DNA of 64,000 nucleotides. Origin: Pseudomonas sp. KNUC1026 (lineage in GTDB: Bacteria; Pseudomonadota; Gammaproteobacteria; Pseudomonadales; Pseudomonadaceae). Shown piece after piece: positions 8,495-18,226 of this stretch. A program made the position numbers and the translations under genes. The stretch covers positions 3,930,001 to 3,994,000 of the forward strand of contig NZ_CP087138.1 of NCBI RefSeq assembly GCF_021650705.1, given 5' to 3'. Every line of letters begins with the position of its first letter. Within the stretch, counting starts at the first letter, position 1. Below the pieces are notes generated by a model. That model was not told the DNA's origin. It was given only the letters and a program-made list of their open reading frames with translations, and made no database searches.

Positions 8495-10096
8495 ATGCAG
8501 CCAGCGAACCTTCCTGCCCACGGCATCGCCGTGGCGCCCCACGCCCTGGCCTCCAACACCGCGCTGGCCGTGCTACGCGACGGTGGCAATGCCATCGAAG
8601 CGATGGTCGCTGCAGCAGCCACCATCGCAGTGGCCTACCCGCACATGAATGGCATTGGCGGCGACAGCTTCTGGCTGATCAGCGCCAACACCACCACTGG
8701 CCGGCAGGTCATCGGCGTGGAGGGCTGCGGCAGTGCGCCTTTGAAGCTACCCGAGGGTTATTTCGAAGGGGTGCAGAGCGTCCTCTTTCGCGGCCCGAAA
8801 GCCGCGCTGACCCTGGCGGGCACAGTCAGCGCCTGGGAACGCAGCCTTGAACTGTCACGCAGCCTGCTCGGCGGCCAACTGCCGCTCTCACGGCTGCTCG
8901 AGGACGCCATCGCCCACGCGCGCAACGGCGTGCCGGTCACCGCCAGCCAGCACCGCAGCACCCTGAGCAAGTTGCCGGAGCTTGAGCAGGTGGCAGGTTT
9001 CGCAGAGACCTTCCTGGCAGGCGGCGCGGTACCTGAAGTGGGGGCCAGGTTCCGCCAGCCTCGCCTGGCAAACACCCTGGAGCATCTGAGCCGGGCCGGG
9101 CTCGCCGACTTTTACCAGGGCGAGTTGGCACGCAGCATGGCCGATGACCTTTCGCGCCTGGGCAGCGCCCTGGCCCTGGAAGACTTCCAGCAGCACCGTG
9201 CGCAAACCTGCACACCGCTGGTGCTGCAACACAGCCAGGGCCTGGTGTACAACCTGCCGCCGCCCACCCAGGGGCTGGTGTCGCTGATGATCCTCGGGCT
9301 GATGGACCGCCAGCCTGGTGCGCAGGCCGACCATTTGAGCGCCAGCTATGTACACAGCGCGGTAGAGGCGGCCAAACAGGCGTTCGCAGTGCGTGACCGG
9401 CATATCACCGACCCACGGCACATGAGCGTCGACGCGGCGAGCTTCCTGGAGGCGGCGCACCTGGATACGCTGGCCGCCCGCATCGACCCCTTGGCCGCCG
9501 CCCCCTGGGGCGCGGGCAAAGGCCCGGCCGATACCGTCTGGCTGGGCGTGATCGACGCCCAAGGCAACGCGGTGTCGATGATCCAGAGCATCTACCACGA
9601 GTTCGGCTCCGGCATCGTGCTGCCAGAGAGCGGAGTGAACTGGCAGAACCGCGGCGCCTCCTTCTCGCTCGCGCCTGGCCACATCAATGCACTGGCACCG
9701 GGCAAACGCCCTTTCCACACGCTCAACCCAGCGCTGGCGCACCTGGCCGATGGCCGGCTGCTGGCCTACGGCAGCATGGGCGGCGATGGGCAGCCGCAGA
9801 ACCAATCAGCAGTGTTCACTCGCGTGGCGACTCATGGGCTCAGTGCCCAGGAAGCGGTGAGCGCTCCACGCTGGCTGCTGGGGCGCACCTGGGGGCAGGC
9901 ATCGGATTCGTTGAAACTTGAGGGCCGTTTCCCGGAGAGCACCGTGGCCCAGTTGCGAGCACTGGGGCATGAGGTCGAGCTGTTGGCTGATTACGATGAA
10001 ACCTGTGGCCATGCTGGTTGTTTGATCCGTTACCCCGACGGTTCGCTCCAGGGCGGTAGCGACCCCCGAAGCGATGGGGCCGTAGCCGCAGGGTGA
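8495..10096 (+). CDS. hpxW: oxamate amidohydrolase-like, gamma-glutamyltransferase family (HpxW)
   Basis: NTN-hydrolase of the gamma-glutamyltransferase family, 533 residues. The nucleophile should be Thr347 in GPADTVWL, where the precursor would self-cleave into large and small subunits. No signal peptide is visible, so it is cytoplasmic, unlike true periplasmic GGTs. HpxW of Klebsiella hydrolyses oxamate, and the hpx neighbours make that the best call. It is the last gene of the operon and is convergent with the gene at 10109. Confidence 0.8.
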   Translation: MQPANLPAHGIAVAPHALASNTALAVLRDGGNAIEAMVAAAATIAVAYPHMNGIGGDSFWLISANTTTGRQVIGVEGCGSAPLKLPEGYFEGVQSVLFRGPKAALTLAGTVSAWERSLELSRSLLGGQLPLSRLLEDAIAHARNGVPVTASQHRSTLSKLPELEQVAGFAETFLAGGAVPEVGARFRQPRLANTLEHLSRAGLADFYQGELARSMADDLSRLGSALALEDFQQHRAQTCTPLVLQHSQGLVYNLPPPTQGLVSLMILGLMDRQPGAQADHLSASYVHSAVEAAKQAFAVRDRHITDPRHMSVDAASFLEAAHLDTLAARIDPLAAAPWGAGKGPADTVWLGVIDAQGNAVSMIQSIYHEFGSGIVLPESGVNWQNRGASFSLAPGHINALAPGKRPFHTLNPALAHLADGRLLAYGSMGGDGQPQNQSAVFTRVATHGLSAQEAVSAPRWLLGRTWGQASDSLKLEGRFPESTVAQLRALGHEVELLADYDETCGHAGCLIRYPDGSLQGGSDPRSDGAVAAG

Positions 10097-10108
10097 AACC
10101 ACGGCGCC

Positions 10109-11449
10109 TCAGCCAGCCAGCGCTGCGGGATCAGGCAGGCGCTCGAGTGCCTGGGCCAGGGCGTGCTCCAACGGCACCCCGCTGGCCAGCGCTTCGCCCA
10201 CCTGCTTGATCGACGCAAGGGCCTGGTCTGCGCTCAGCGAGCGGATCATCAGCCGGCGCGCCAACGCGCCGGTTTCGGGCTCGGAGGGCAAGCAGGCCCA
10301 GGTTTCGCTGCGATGGGAGAACGCAGCCCAGGCCAAGGAACCTGCGCTGTTCTCGCTCAAGCCGAAAAGGTCTTCGAAGACCATGCCCAGGGTGCCGGCC
10401 GGCTGTTGCTCGGGCCGCCGCCAGCAGCGCACTTCCAGCGCCTCGCGCCGAGCCCGTTCAATGTAGCGGCGCAGTTTGCCGGGGATGGTGGCGGCGGCCT
10501 TGGCCCGGTTGTAGTAGGTGTGCCGGGCCAGGCTCGCGGCATCGCGCACCACTCGCCAGATCACCGACCACAGCTGCGCCACGCAATAGTGCTCAAGCCC
10601 TACACGCAGAATGCTGCATATCTCGGCGCGCTCCTCTTCGAACAGTTCATGGGCGTAGAGCGCTGCCTGAACCTCGAAGTAGGCCATGCAATCGGCCACC
10701 GAATAATCCAGCCACAGGTCGTAGAGCCGCGGGGCGTCGTCGAACAACCGGCCGTGCTGGGCTTTTATCAGCGCAGGCAGCGCTTCGCCGGAAGGTGCGG
10801 GCGCCAGGGCATAGACCTTGGACGCTGGCCGCCCCACCAGGTTGCCATTCTTGAGATAGTAGGTGCCCTCACTGGCCTTCGACGGTTCTTCGCGCAGCAC
10901 CCCCGCCAGGCGCAGCCGGTCCAGAAACTGGGGAACATGGGCAGGTGCCAGCCCGTGGCATTCGGTGGTGCGAAACTCCGCCGTGCAAAGGCGCGGCGCC
11001 AGAACCGCGTCCAGCGCCAGCAACAGCAGAGCGCTGTCATCCGCCAGGGCGCTGTAGCTGGGCGCAGACACAGGTTGGGCCTGCATGTACGCCTGGAGTT
11101 GCTCGGCCAGGTCGCGCTCTTCCTGGGCCCTGGCCTGCAACATCGCTTCGCCCAGCCTGGCTGCGCAAGGGTCGCAAGGCCGGTGCGCACCTGCCAGCGA
11201 AGAGCGCACGGCAGAGCGGCTGTTGATCTCTATGGCCGCCTGGCAGCGCGGGCAACGCTGGTTTTCGTCGAACACCCGGCAATGTTCACGCAGAAGCTGG
11301 GTGACCTGGGAAGACTGGCGCAGGTCGCGAAACGGCAACAGGTCGCGCACCCGCTCCTGGAAACGGCCATCGGCGTCAATTGCCCAATAGCGCTCGGCAA
11401 GTACGGCGATCTCCGGATCGTCAGTCAGCATGTGAAGAGTGATGTTCAT
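10109..11449 (-). CDS. uncharacterised protein with paired CxxC motifs
   Basis: Not recognised. The 446-residue protein has two CxxC pairs near the N-terminus (Cys66/Cys69 in RCPRC and Cys92/Cys95 in PCDPC) that could bind zinc. A long, mostly helical region rich in Glu, Arg and Leu follows. No signal peptide or membrane segment is seen. The start MNITLHML at 11449 is preferred to 11521, because the upstream stretch is low-complexity. The gene is convergent with hpxW (12 bp gap) and shares an intergenic region with the chitinase terminator. Codon usage looks native. Confidence 0.6.
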   Translation of the reverse strand: MNITLHMLTDDPEIAVLAERYWAIDADGRFQERVRDLLPFRDLRQSSQVTQLLREHCRVFDENQRCPRCQAAIEINSRSAVRSSLAGAHRPCDPCAARLGEAMLQARAQEERDLAEQLQAYMQAQPVSAPSYSALADDSALLLLALDAVLAPRLCTAEFRTTECHGLAPAHVPQFLDRLRLAGVLREEPSKASEGTYYLKNGNLVGRPASKVYALAPAPSGEALPALIKAQHGRLFDDAPRLYDLWLDYSVADCMAYFEVQAALYAHELFEEERAEICSILRVGLEHYCVAQLWSVIWRVVRDAASLARHTYYNRAKAAATIPGKLRRYIERARREALEVRCWRRPEQQPAGTLGMVFEDLFGLSENSAGSLAWAAFSHRSETWACLPSEPETGALARRLMIRSLSADQALASIKQVGEALASGVPLEHALAQALERLPDPAALAG

Positions 11450-11567
11450 CGGCCGCCCGGCTCCAGTGGTTGTCAGCAAATGTGAGTGGGGGCGAACCTT
11501 AGCGGGCAGAGCGGGAGGCATCCATCAGACGATTCTGATGATTCTGTAGGATTAATTACCGATTACA

Positions 11568-11603
11568 GGAAAAGAGGCCCACGCCGCTTCCAGAGCGTGG
11601 GCC
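11568..11603 (-). terminator. terminator of the chitinase gene
   Basis: GGCCCACGC (11576-11584) pairs with GCGTGGGCC (11595-11603). Read on the minus strand, the stem is followed by TCTTTTCC. It lies 10 bp after the chitinase-like gene stop, as expected for an intrinsic terminator. Confidence 0.8.
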
Positions 11604-11612
11604 CGAGCCTAT

Positions 11613-14186
11613 CTAGCCGAGCGGCGCCCACAGTGTGGGTGCGCCTTCAGGGCTCCAGCCTGGATTGGAGACATGTGCCTGGACGCAGCGGTAGCGTGCA
11701 CCCTTGTAAGTGACCAGGTCACCGACGCGATAGCTCACACCGGCAGAACTCCACTCACTGGCACCCCCCTCTCCAGCAGTCGTTACCAGCAACACATTGC
11801 TGGGTACCGATTCTCCCTCGGCGCTGAAGGCGGTGACGAAGAATTCGTACTCGACACCTGCTGCAAGCCCTACCGCATCGTAAGCCAACGCTGGCGGTTT
11901 GACTTGCTCCAGCAGCCTGCCATCGCGATAAACACGGTAGCCGTCGACGCCTGCCTGCCCGCTGGCAGGCGCGCCCCACATCAGGCTGGCCGAACTGGCG
12001 GTAGTGCCCATCGCGTGCAACGCCAGTGGCTCGCTCGGTTTACCACCCCCTCCAGCGGTAAAGTGGCTGCGCTCACGCGAGCAGGCTCCGAGCGCTGGCC
12101 TTGGGCGTCTATCGCGACCACCTCATAGGCATAGGTCGTTCCAGGCTCAAGGCCTTCGTTCAGCCACTGCAGCTCGCCGGCGCTCAGATAGGCAGCGGGC
12201 TTGCCATCGCGTGAGATTTCATAGCCTGCTGCAAGGGTCCCGGAGGAACTGGCCTGCCAGGCCAGGCCGAGGCTGTTCGCAGTGCGCGTGCTGACGTGCA
12301 GGCTGGACGGGGTGCCAGGCTTGCCAGCCGAGCCGCCCTTGAAGTCCAGGTCGACCGCCTGATAGAACGCCATGCCGGTGTCGGCTACTTCCCATACGGC
12401 CAGCAGTACGTGGTAACCCTCACGGTAAGGCAGCGTGATTTCGTGCACGGTCGGGTCAGGCGGCAGCAGTTCATCGCGGTACTGCCAGGTCGGTACCAGA
12501 TCGAATTGCACCGTGCTGAACGGCTCGGCCTCGAACTGCGCGCGGCTGAGTTTTTTCGACGGGTCCCAATCGGGGCGCGTGATGAAGTAATTCCAACGCC
12601 GCGCCGCATGAATCGCTGCGTAATGCCATTCGAAGCGCAGGCTCTGCCGTGGCTGAACTGCGTGTGTCGGCCAGGGCGCTCCGGTTTCGCTGGCCACTTC
12701 ATCGAGCAAGCGTGCCTGCGGGTGGCCCGCACTGGCGATCTCGCCATCGGCCGGTTGCAAGTGGCTGGGCGAATCATCGGCCCCCCCGACAGGGTCGATC
12801 AGGCCCACTTCGTAGGCCGGGAAGAACTTGCCCGCCTCCAGCGAATACGGGATCGAGGCGTCCATCCCCGCCACGCCGCGCTCCCAAGCCAGCACTGCGC
12901 GGGACTTGGGTAGAAATACGCCGCCGTGAGCCGGCGTGATGGGCGCGCCCCGGCTGCTCGTTACTGCCCAGAGATTGCGCGCCAGGTCCGGTGCCCAATC
13001 CGCTCGGGCGGTATGCTTGCCTTTGCACAGGTAACTCGAGCCTTTCCACATCACACCGTCCCCCCGCACATATTGAGTACCTTCCTGCCATTGATCGGGC
13101 TCCGGGTCTGGATCTGGATCTGGGTCTGGGCCTTCGCCGCCTTCGGTGATCGAGCGGTAACGTTCGACGAACTCCCAGCCGTAAGGCGCGCCGCTTTTGC
13201 TGTGGCCTGCGTCCCAGTTGATCGACCAGGTCATCAGCCCGCGTACCGCGCTACCTTGCTCGGCAAGCCGGCGCAGAGCGTTCAAGGCCTTTTGCGGTTG
13301 GTCCACGTAACCGGTAGCGGCCGCATCGACGTTGGAGGGCAGGCCTATCACAAATTTGTCGGCTGGAATCTTCAGGTAGCCGCGGGTGCCGTGCACGAGG
13401 CTGTCGGTCAGGTAAAAGAGGAAGTCTTCCTTGAGCTCGTCGTCGTTCTGGGTCAGCCAGGTGTTTATTTCATCGACCCAGACACCATCGCCGCCCTGGT
13501 TATAGAACTGCGGAGCGATGAAGTCGTAGTAGCCCTCCAGGTTGCTGATGTAGGGCTCGTAGGCGTTGCCGGGCTTGAGATCAGGGGAATTCCGGCGCCA
13601 TGCTGATGATGAAGTGCTTGCCAAGGCCTGCGTAGTGTTCGCGCACCAGCTTCAGCGCCTGTGGGATCACCACAGCGTTGGCTCCAGCCTTGATCGCGCT
13701 TTGCTCAAGGTCGATGTCCAGCCCGTCGAAACCGTAGGTTTCCACCAGGCGTACCAGCTCCAGTGCAAAGGCCTGTTCGTCGCCCTCGGCAAACTCGATC
13801 TCTGCATCGGCGCCGCCCAGCGAAATCAGCACCGCGCGCCCTTGGGCGTTGAGCACACCGACCTGCTGGCGGAAGGCATCGTCACTGAGTGCGTAAGGTT
13901 TGAAGGTGGGGATGCCGTGGCCCTTCATGAAGGCCACCGCCACGACGTTGTAGGGGGTTGGTACGTCAGTCAGCTGCAACTCGGCAAACTCGCCGCGCTG
14001 GTAACCGTCGCCACCCGGGTTGGGCGCCCAGTTATGCCAGAACCCCATCAAAATCTGTTTGCCGCGCAAATCGGGCATCGCGCTGGCGGCATCTTCGAGC
14101 GGCAATCCCGCTTTCGATCGCTTGCGCGCGATCCTTGCCTTGAGCGCATCGGCGGCGCGCTCGAACCAGCGAATTGGCTTGGCCAT
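11613..14186 (-). pseudogene. multimodular GH18 chitinase / AA10-like protein, two frameshifts as read
   Basis: Repaired, this is one 857-residue protein. Order of modules: GH18 domain with the catalytic motif DGLDIDLE (residues 154-161, acid Glu161); an Asp-Pro linker (PDPDPDPDPEPD); a chitin-binding WKGSSYLCKGKHTA module; an AA10 LPMO-like domain (AHGGVFLPKSRAV, FEWHYAAIHAARRWNYFIT); two fibronectin III domains; and a C-terminal CBM5/12 (YKGARYRCVQAH). No signal peptide is seen after the start MAKPIRWFER. Two single-base indels break the frame. At about 13588 an extra G turns FPYLKPG into a stop, and near 12050 a G-run is one base short. Both may be sequencing errors. It probably binds and degrades chitin. 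Confidence 0.8.
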
Positions 14187-14318
14187 GCTTTCAGTCCTCA
14201 GTAGGTCGATGCGCAGGACTGCAGGGCAAGCGCAAGGCGACAGGTGTGTCGCCGACACCCATGTTAGGGACAACGGCTCGAACGCAAAGCTGGCAAATCT
14301 ATTGGTTTTGAACGCCGC

Positions 14319-14921
14319 TTACAGGCCGAGCCCGCGCAGTGCGGCTTCAGTGCGAGTGCCCACACCAAGGGCCTTGAACAGCGAGGAAACGTGAATACGC
14401 ACTGTGAATGGCGAGATACCCAGCGCTCGGGCGATCTCCTTGTTGCTCTTGCCGGCGGTGATCAGGCGCAGCACATCCTGTTGCCTTGGCGTCAACGGCA
14501 CGGGTGCAGCGCAGGCCAGAGCCGGTTGATCGGCCAGGCACACCAGCGCCTGGCCCGCGCAGGCGGCCAGCAAGGTGTCGCAAAATTGCCCGGCGGCCAC
14601 GCTTTTGCCGATAAATCCGTTGGCGCCCGCCGCCATTGCCTGCCGCGCTACCGAAGGCCGCTCGAGCATCGACACCACCACAATCACGGTGCGTGGGAAC
14701 GCCTGGCGCAAGTCGGCGATGTGGGCGGTGCCGTGGGTACCCGGGAAGCACAGGTCGAGCACAATCAGCCGTGGCTCGCTTCCCGCCTTGGCCAGTTGCC
14801 ACACCTGCGCAACCGACGCTGCCTGCTCGATGGTGGCATTGGGCATCAAACGTTTAACATTGCGCACAACCCCTTCCCTGAACAGCGGGTGGTCGTCGGC
14901 GACTATGATGCGATCGGCCAC
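14319..14921 (-). CDS. LuxR-family response regulator
   Basis: A NarL/FixJ-type regulator of 200 residues. The receiver domain begins RIIVADDHPLFREGVV, with the phospho-acceptor Asp in LIVLDLCFPG. The LuxR helix-turn-helix (LTPRQQDVLRLITAGKSNKEIARALG) ends the protein. The start is taken as GTG at 14921, where receiver homology begins. The divergent histidine kinase begins 37 bp away and is the obvious partner. The signal is unknown. Confidence 0.85.
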   Translation of the reverse strand: MADRIIVADDHPLFREGVVRNVKRLMPNATIEQAASVAQVWQLAKAGSEPRLIVLDLCFPGTHGTAHIADLRQAFPRTVIVVVSMLERPSVARQAMAAGANGFIGKSVAAGQFCDTLLAACAGQALVCLADQPALACAAPVPLTPRQQDVLRLITAGKSNKEIARALGISPFTVRIHVSSLFKALGVGTRTEAALRGLGL

Positions 14922-14957
14922 TGGCTTACACGCCCCACGCCTGAGGAAAGCACCGCC

Positions 14958-16456
14958 ATGCGCGCCTTGAAGGACAACGAACTGGAGCAAGCCAGCGTGA
15001 GGCTGGCGGTCGCTGGCTGCGCTGCGCTGTATGTGGGGGTGGTGTCTGTATTGCCCGGTTCGGTGTTCGCATCGTTCGCTCCGGTGTTGGCCTATAGTGT
15101 TTTTTTCTGATTGTATCTGCACTGTTACGCCGCGAAATCAAGTGCCGGCCCGGCTACTATCCGCGCCGCCGGCTGGTGGAAATGCTCCATGACTACGCCG
15201 CCATCACCTTCGCCATGGTGCTGGGTGGCGAAGCTGCGCTTCCGCTTTACGCGGTGCTGTTGTGGGTCACGGTGGGCAACGGCTTGCGCTTTGGCCGCCG
15301 GGACCTGGCCATTGCCACTGCATTGGGGCTGGGGTCGCTGGCGTTGAGTTGGTACATGACGCCGATGTGGCGGGCGCACCCGTTCATGGTGGCTACCTTG
15401 GGGCTGGCAATGGTTGCCGTGCCCAGCTATGCCTGCTTCCTCACGCGGCAAGCCCATCGGCTGGCTGCCGAGCATCAGCGCGGCCATCTGGAAAATGCAC
15501 GCTTTCTGGCACAGGCGAGCCACGACCTGCGCCAGCCCATCCAGTCGATCGGGCTGTTCACCAACTGCCTGCGCGAGAGCCCGCTCGATGCCACGCAACA
15601 GCGCATGGTCGACAACATCGACCAGTCGCTGCTCAACGCATCGCAGTTGTTCCGCCGCTTTCTCGACGGCTACCAGATGGATCGCCGGCCACTGTTGCCA
15701 GTGGTGCAGGCCGTTGACCTGCACCAGTTGGTTCAGGAAGTGCTTCGCACGTTCGAACAGGACGCCCAGGCCAGCGGCGCCAGGCTCCGCGCGCGGGTGA
15801 CCCGGCATTTCGTGGAAAGCGACCCGGCCCTGCTCAGCCGCATGCTTCAGAACCTGATCGCCAACGCGCTGAAATACGCGCCCGGCAGCCGCATCCTGGT
15901 GGGCACGCGGCGCTGCGCTGCAGGTTGGTCGGTGCAGGTGCATGACGCGGGGCCGGGTATAGCGAAGGGGCAACTGGGCCGGCTGTTCGATGAGTTCTAT
16001 CGCAGCAAGGCGAGCGATTCGGTTCAAGGGCAGGGCCTTGGGTTGGCGATCGTCAAGAAGCTCGCTCGCAGCATGAATATGGAAGTGAAGGTCAACTCCC
16101 GGCCTGGCCACGGCACAAGCGCCAGCACAGGCCCGCTGCGGGCGATCACGGCTGCGCCGCCGCTCGACTTGCTCCAAGGCCTGCGCGTGTGGCTTGAGCC
16201 GAGCGATGGCCTGCTGGCAGTCGAGCAGCAGCTCTGCGCCTGGGGCTGCGAGGTGGTAGGACCTGAGCAGGCGCACGAGGTGCGCATCGCGCGCCATTGG
16301 CTGCCAGGCCATCCCGCGCGCCAGGTCATCATCGGCGCGGCGGGCGATCATGACGGCGCCTTGGCGCTGGCCGAGCCGGTCGACCCGGCGCAACTGCGCT
16401 CGGTGCTGCTGAGCAGCCGCAGCGCGCTTGCCGGGCAACCGATCACTGGTAGCTGA
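14958..16456 (+). pseudogene. membrane histidine kinase, one frameshift as read
   Basis: Reading from ATG 14958 gives MRALKDNELEQASVRL and a hydrophobic segment, then a stop at 15108 just after a run of seven T. With one more T the frame continues (LIVSALLRREIKCRPGYYPRR) into the long downstream frame. The result is a 499-residue kinase with membrane helices to about residue 160, an H-box (QASHDLRQPIQSIG), an N-box (LIANALKYAPG) and a G-box (GQGLGLAIVKKLA). A C-terminal receiver-like tail follows without an obvious phospho-Asp. It is divergent from the LuxR regulator and presumably phosphorylates it. The missing T is probably a homopolymer error. Otherwise translation could start within the gene at 15176. 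Confidence 0.75.
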
Positions 16457-16949
16457 AGTCTTTCACGACGCCCTTGGCGAAACGCACGGTGACGTTGCGC
16501 GGGCCGTTGCCTGCCGCCCCGCCCTGCCCCTTGAGGGCGCTGTTGGCGAACTCGAAGATGTCGGAGGCATAGCCGCCCTGTGAGGTGTTGCGGTTGATGC
16601 TGCTGTTGACCCGGTTGCGCGTCTGGGTGGGCAGCGAGTTGGTCAGGCCACTCAACGGGCCGTTATCGCTGGCGCTTGCGGTGCCGGTGTCTCGCAGGTA
16701 TTGCCAGGTTTCCTCACCAGCGCCGGTGGCCTGCCGGGTGGTCGGCGCGCCCATGGCGGTCAATACCTGGTCGGAAGTGGTTTTGCCGGGCACCAGGGTG
16801 CGGTTGAGCTGCACCAGGTCGAAGGGTCGGGTTTGCGCCGGCTGGCCGGTCAGGCTGTTGATCACATTGAGCCCACCGCCGCCACCATTGGGCATGTTGG
16901 CGCAGCCCGCCAGGGTCAAGGCAGCGATCACGAAAAGAGGCTTTTTCAC
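16443..16949 (-). CDS. small outer-membrane lipoprotein, SmpA/OmlA-like
   Basis: A 168-residue lipoprotein starting at GTG 16949, with signal VKKPLFVIAALTLAGC (lipobox Cys16). The middle part RTLVPGKTTSDQVLTAMGAPT resembles the SmpA/OmlA/BLIP fold. Upstream in-frame codons give no signal sequence and are rejected. It overlaps the kinase gene tail by 14 bp in convergent orientation. Function unknown. Confidence 0.7.
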   Translation of the reverse strand: MKKPLFVIAALTLAGCANMPNGGGGGLNVINSLTGQPAQTRPFDLVQLNRTLVPGKTTSDQVLTAMGAPTTRQATGAGEETWQYLRDTGTASASDNGPLSGLTNSLPTQTRNRVNSSINRNTSQGGYASDIFEFANSALKGQGGAAGNGPRNVTVRFAKGVVKDFSYQ

Positions 16950-17143
16950 AGGTCCGGTTCCTTGCGCGGGACCCCCGCCACACCCCGTTCGGGGTACTGC
17001 GAGCTCGCCGGGTCCATGGCGCTGTTGTATGCAAAGTGAATGAGGGTGCGTTTGCCGCGACAGTAAACACCTCACCCCTTTTCGCACCAATAGTACGGAT
17101 GTACTAACTCAAGGCACTCGAGCCGGCCCGTGGTGTCGCGCCG

Positions 17144-17803
17144 CTACACCAGCAAATCTTCGAAAAACGCACCGTATGGCTTGCTCGGGTGGCGGATCTG
17201 GATTTCGAGAATCCACAGGCCCGACGACGGCCGGCCCGGGTAGTCGCCCAGGTCGCCGGCCTTGTAGATGGCATGGGGAAAGTCGCTGACGCGATGGCCC
17301 TTGATGTCCAGGTTCAGCTCCCAGCCCATCTCGCTGGCACGCTGCCGGGCGAAATCGTACAGCTCGGGGCCGGTGGCGCCGGTGGTGCGCCACTGCGCCT
17401 CGACCTCGACATAGAGCGATTTGGCGGCCGCAGCGCAGGCAATCATTTCAGGATCGTTGCCAGTGGTGAAGCTGGCGCCGGCATCGCCTTCGTGGCCACC
17501 GTACACCGCGCCCAGGTCGATGAAATAGATGTCGTTCTCGCCCAGTACCGGGTCGCCATCGGAGCGCTGGTGGAACATCTTCAGTGTGTTGGCGCCGAAA
17601 CGCACGAGCAACGGATGCCAGATGCGCGGGGTTTCCAGTTCTGCCAGCACCTGCTTGCCGACGGCGCGCGCATCGGACTCGCGCATCCCCGGCTCGATGC
17701 GCGCGGCCAGGCGTTCGATCACTTGCCAGGTACTGGCCTGGGCCTGTTGCATGGCGGCAAGGCTGTATTGCTGGCCGGTGGCTTCTTTGGAGTAGGCGGT
17801 CAC
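17144..17803 (-). CDS. M24-family metallopeptidase (aminopeptidase P-like)
   Basis: A short 219-residue pita-bread-fold protein that consists of the catalytic domain only. Metal ligands are visible: IDLGAVYGGHEGDAGASF supplies two Asp, KGHRVSDFPH a His, and ILEIQIRHP and AFFEDLLV the Glu residues. Members cleave Xaa-Pro bonds or act as creatinase-like hydrolases. It stands alone. The 180 bp between it and xseB holds no gene and should contain both divergent promoters. Confidence 0.75.
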   Translation of the reverse strand: MTAYSKEATGQQYSLAAMQQAQASTWQVIERLAARIEPGMRESDARAVGKQVLAELETPRIWHPLLVRFGANTLKMFHQRSDGDPVLGENDIYFIDLGAVYGGHEGDAGASFTTGNDPEMIACAAAAKSLYVEVEAQWRTTGATGPELYDFARQRASEMGWELNLDIKGHRVSDFPHAIYKAGDLGDYPGRPSSGLWILEIQIRHPSKPYGAFFEDLLV

Positions 17804-17983
17804 GGTGGTGGCTCCTGAAGTACTGCATGGCGTGTAATGCCTGCGACTATAGCCCCCGCCGCCTGGCTGCGCAGCTTTCCGTTAGCCCGCGCGCGCGGGT
17901 TTGCCCAGTGCAGGCGATTTGCCCAGCCAGCCCGGCTCTGCTAACGTCGCGGCCGTTCATAACCGGTTACCGAGGCGCCTGAC

Positions 17984-18226
17984 ATGGCCCGTAAAAAAGC
18001 TCCCGTAGACTTCGAAGCGTCCCTGGTGGAACTGCAAACGCTGGTCGAAAGCCTGGAGAACGGCGAGCTGTCGCTGGAAGACTCGCTGGCCGCCTTTGAA
18101 AAAGGCATCGGCCTCACTCGCGAATGCCAGGATGCCCTGAGCCAGGCCGAGCAGAAGGTACAACAACTGCTCGAACGTGACGGCGAGCTGGTTGAGGCGC
18201 CCCTGGACCTGGACGGCGCCGAATGA
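17984..18226 (+). CDS. xseB: exodeoxyribonuclease VII small subunit
   Basis: An 80-residue all-helical protein with the family pattern FEASLVELQTLVESLENGELSLEDSLAAFEKGIGLTRECQ. It pairs with XseA, which is not in the window. It overlaps ispA by 4 bp, the standard xseB-ispA-dxs order. Confidence 0.95.
   Translation: MARKKAPVDFEASLVELQTLVESLENGELSLEDSLAAFEKGIGLTRECQDALSQAEQKVQQLLERDGELVEAPLDLDGAE

Noticed and set aside
7220..8542. 440-codon antisense frame opposite hpxK
   Set aside because: It covers the real amidohydrolase and has no recognisable domain.
10163..11485. 440-codon plus-strand frame opposite the CxxC protein
   Set aside because: It was compared with the minus-strand frame. The minus product has paired CxxC motifs and a native composition, while the plus one is Arg/Gln-rich noise.
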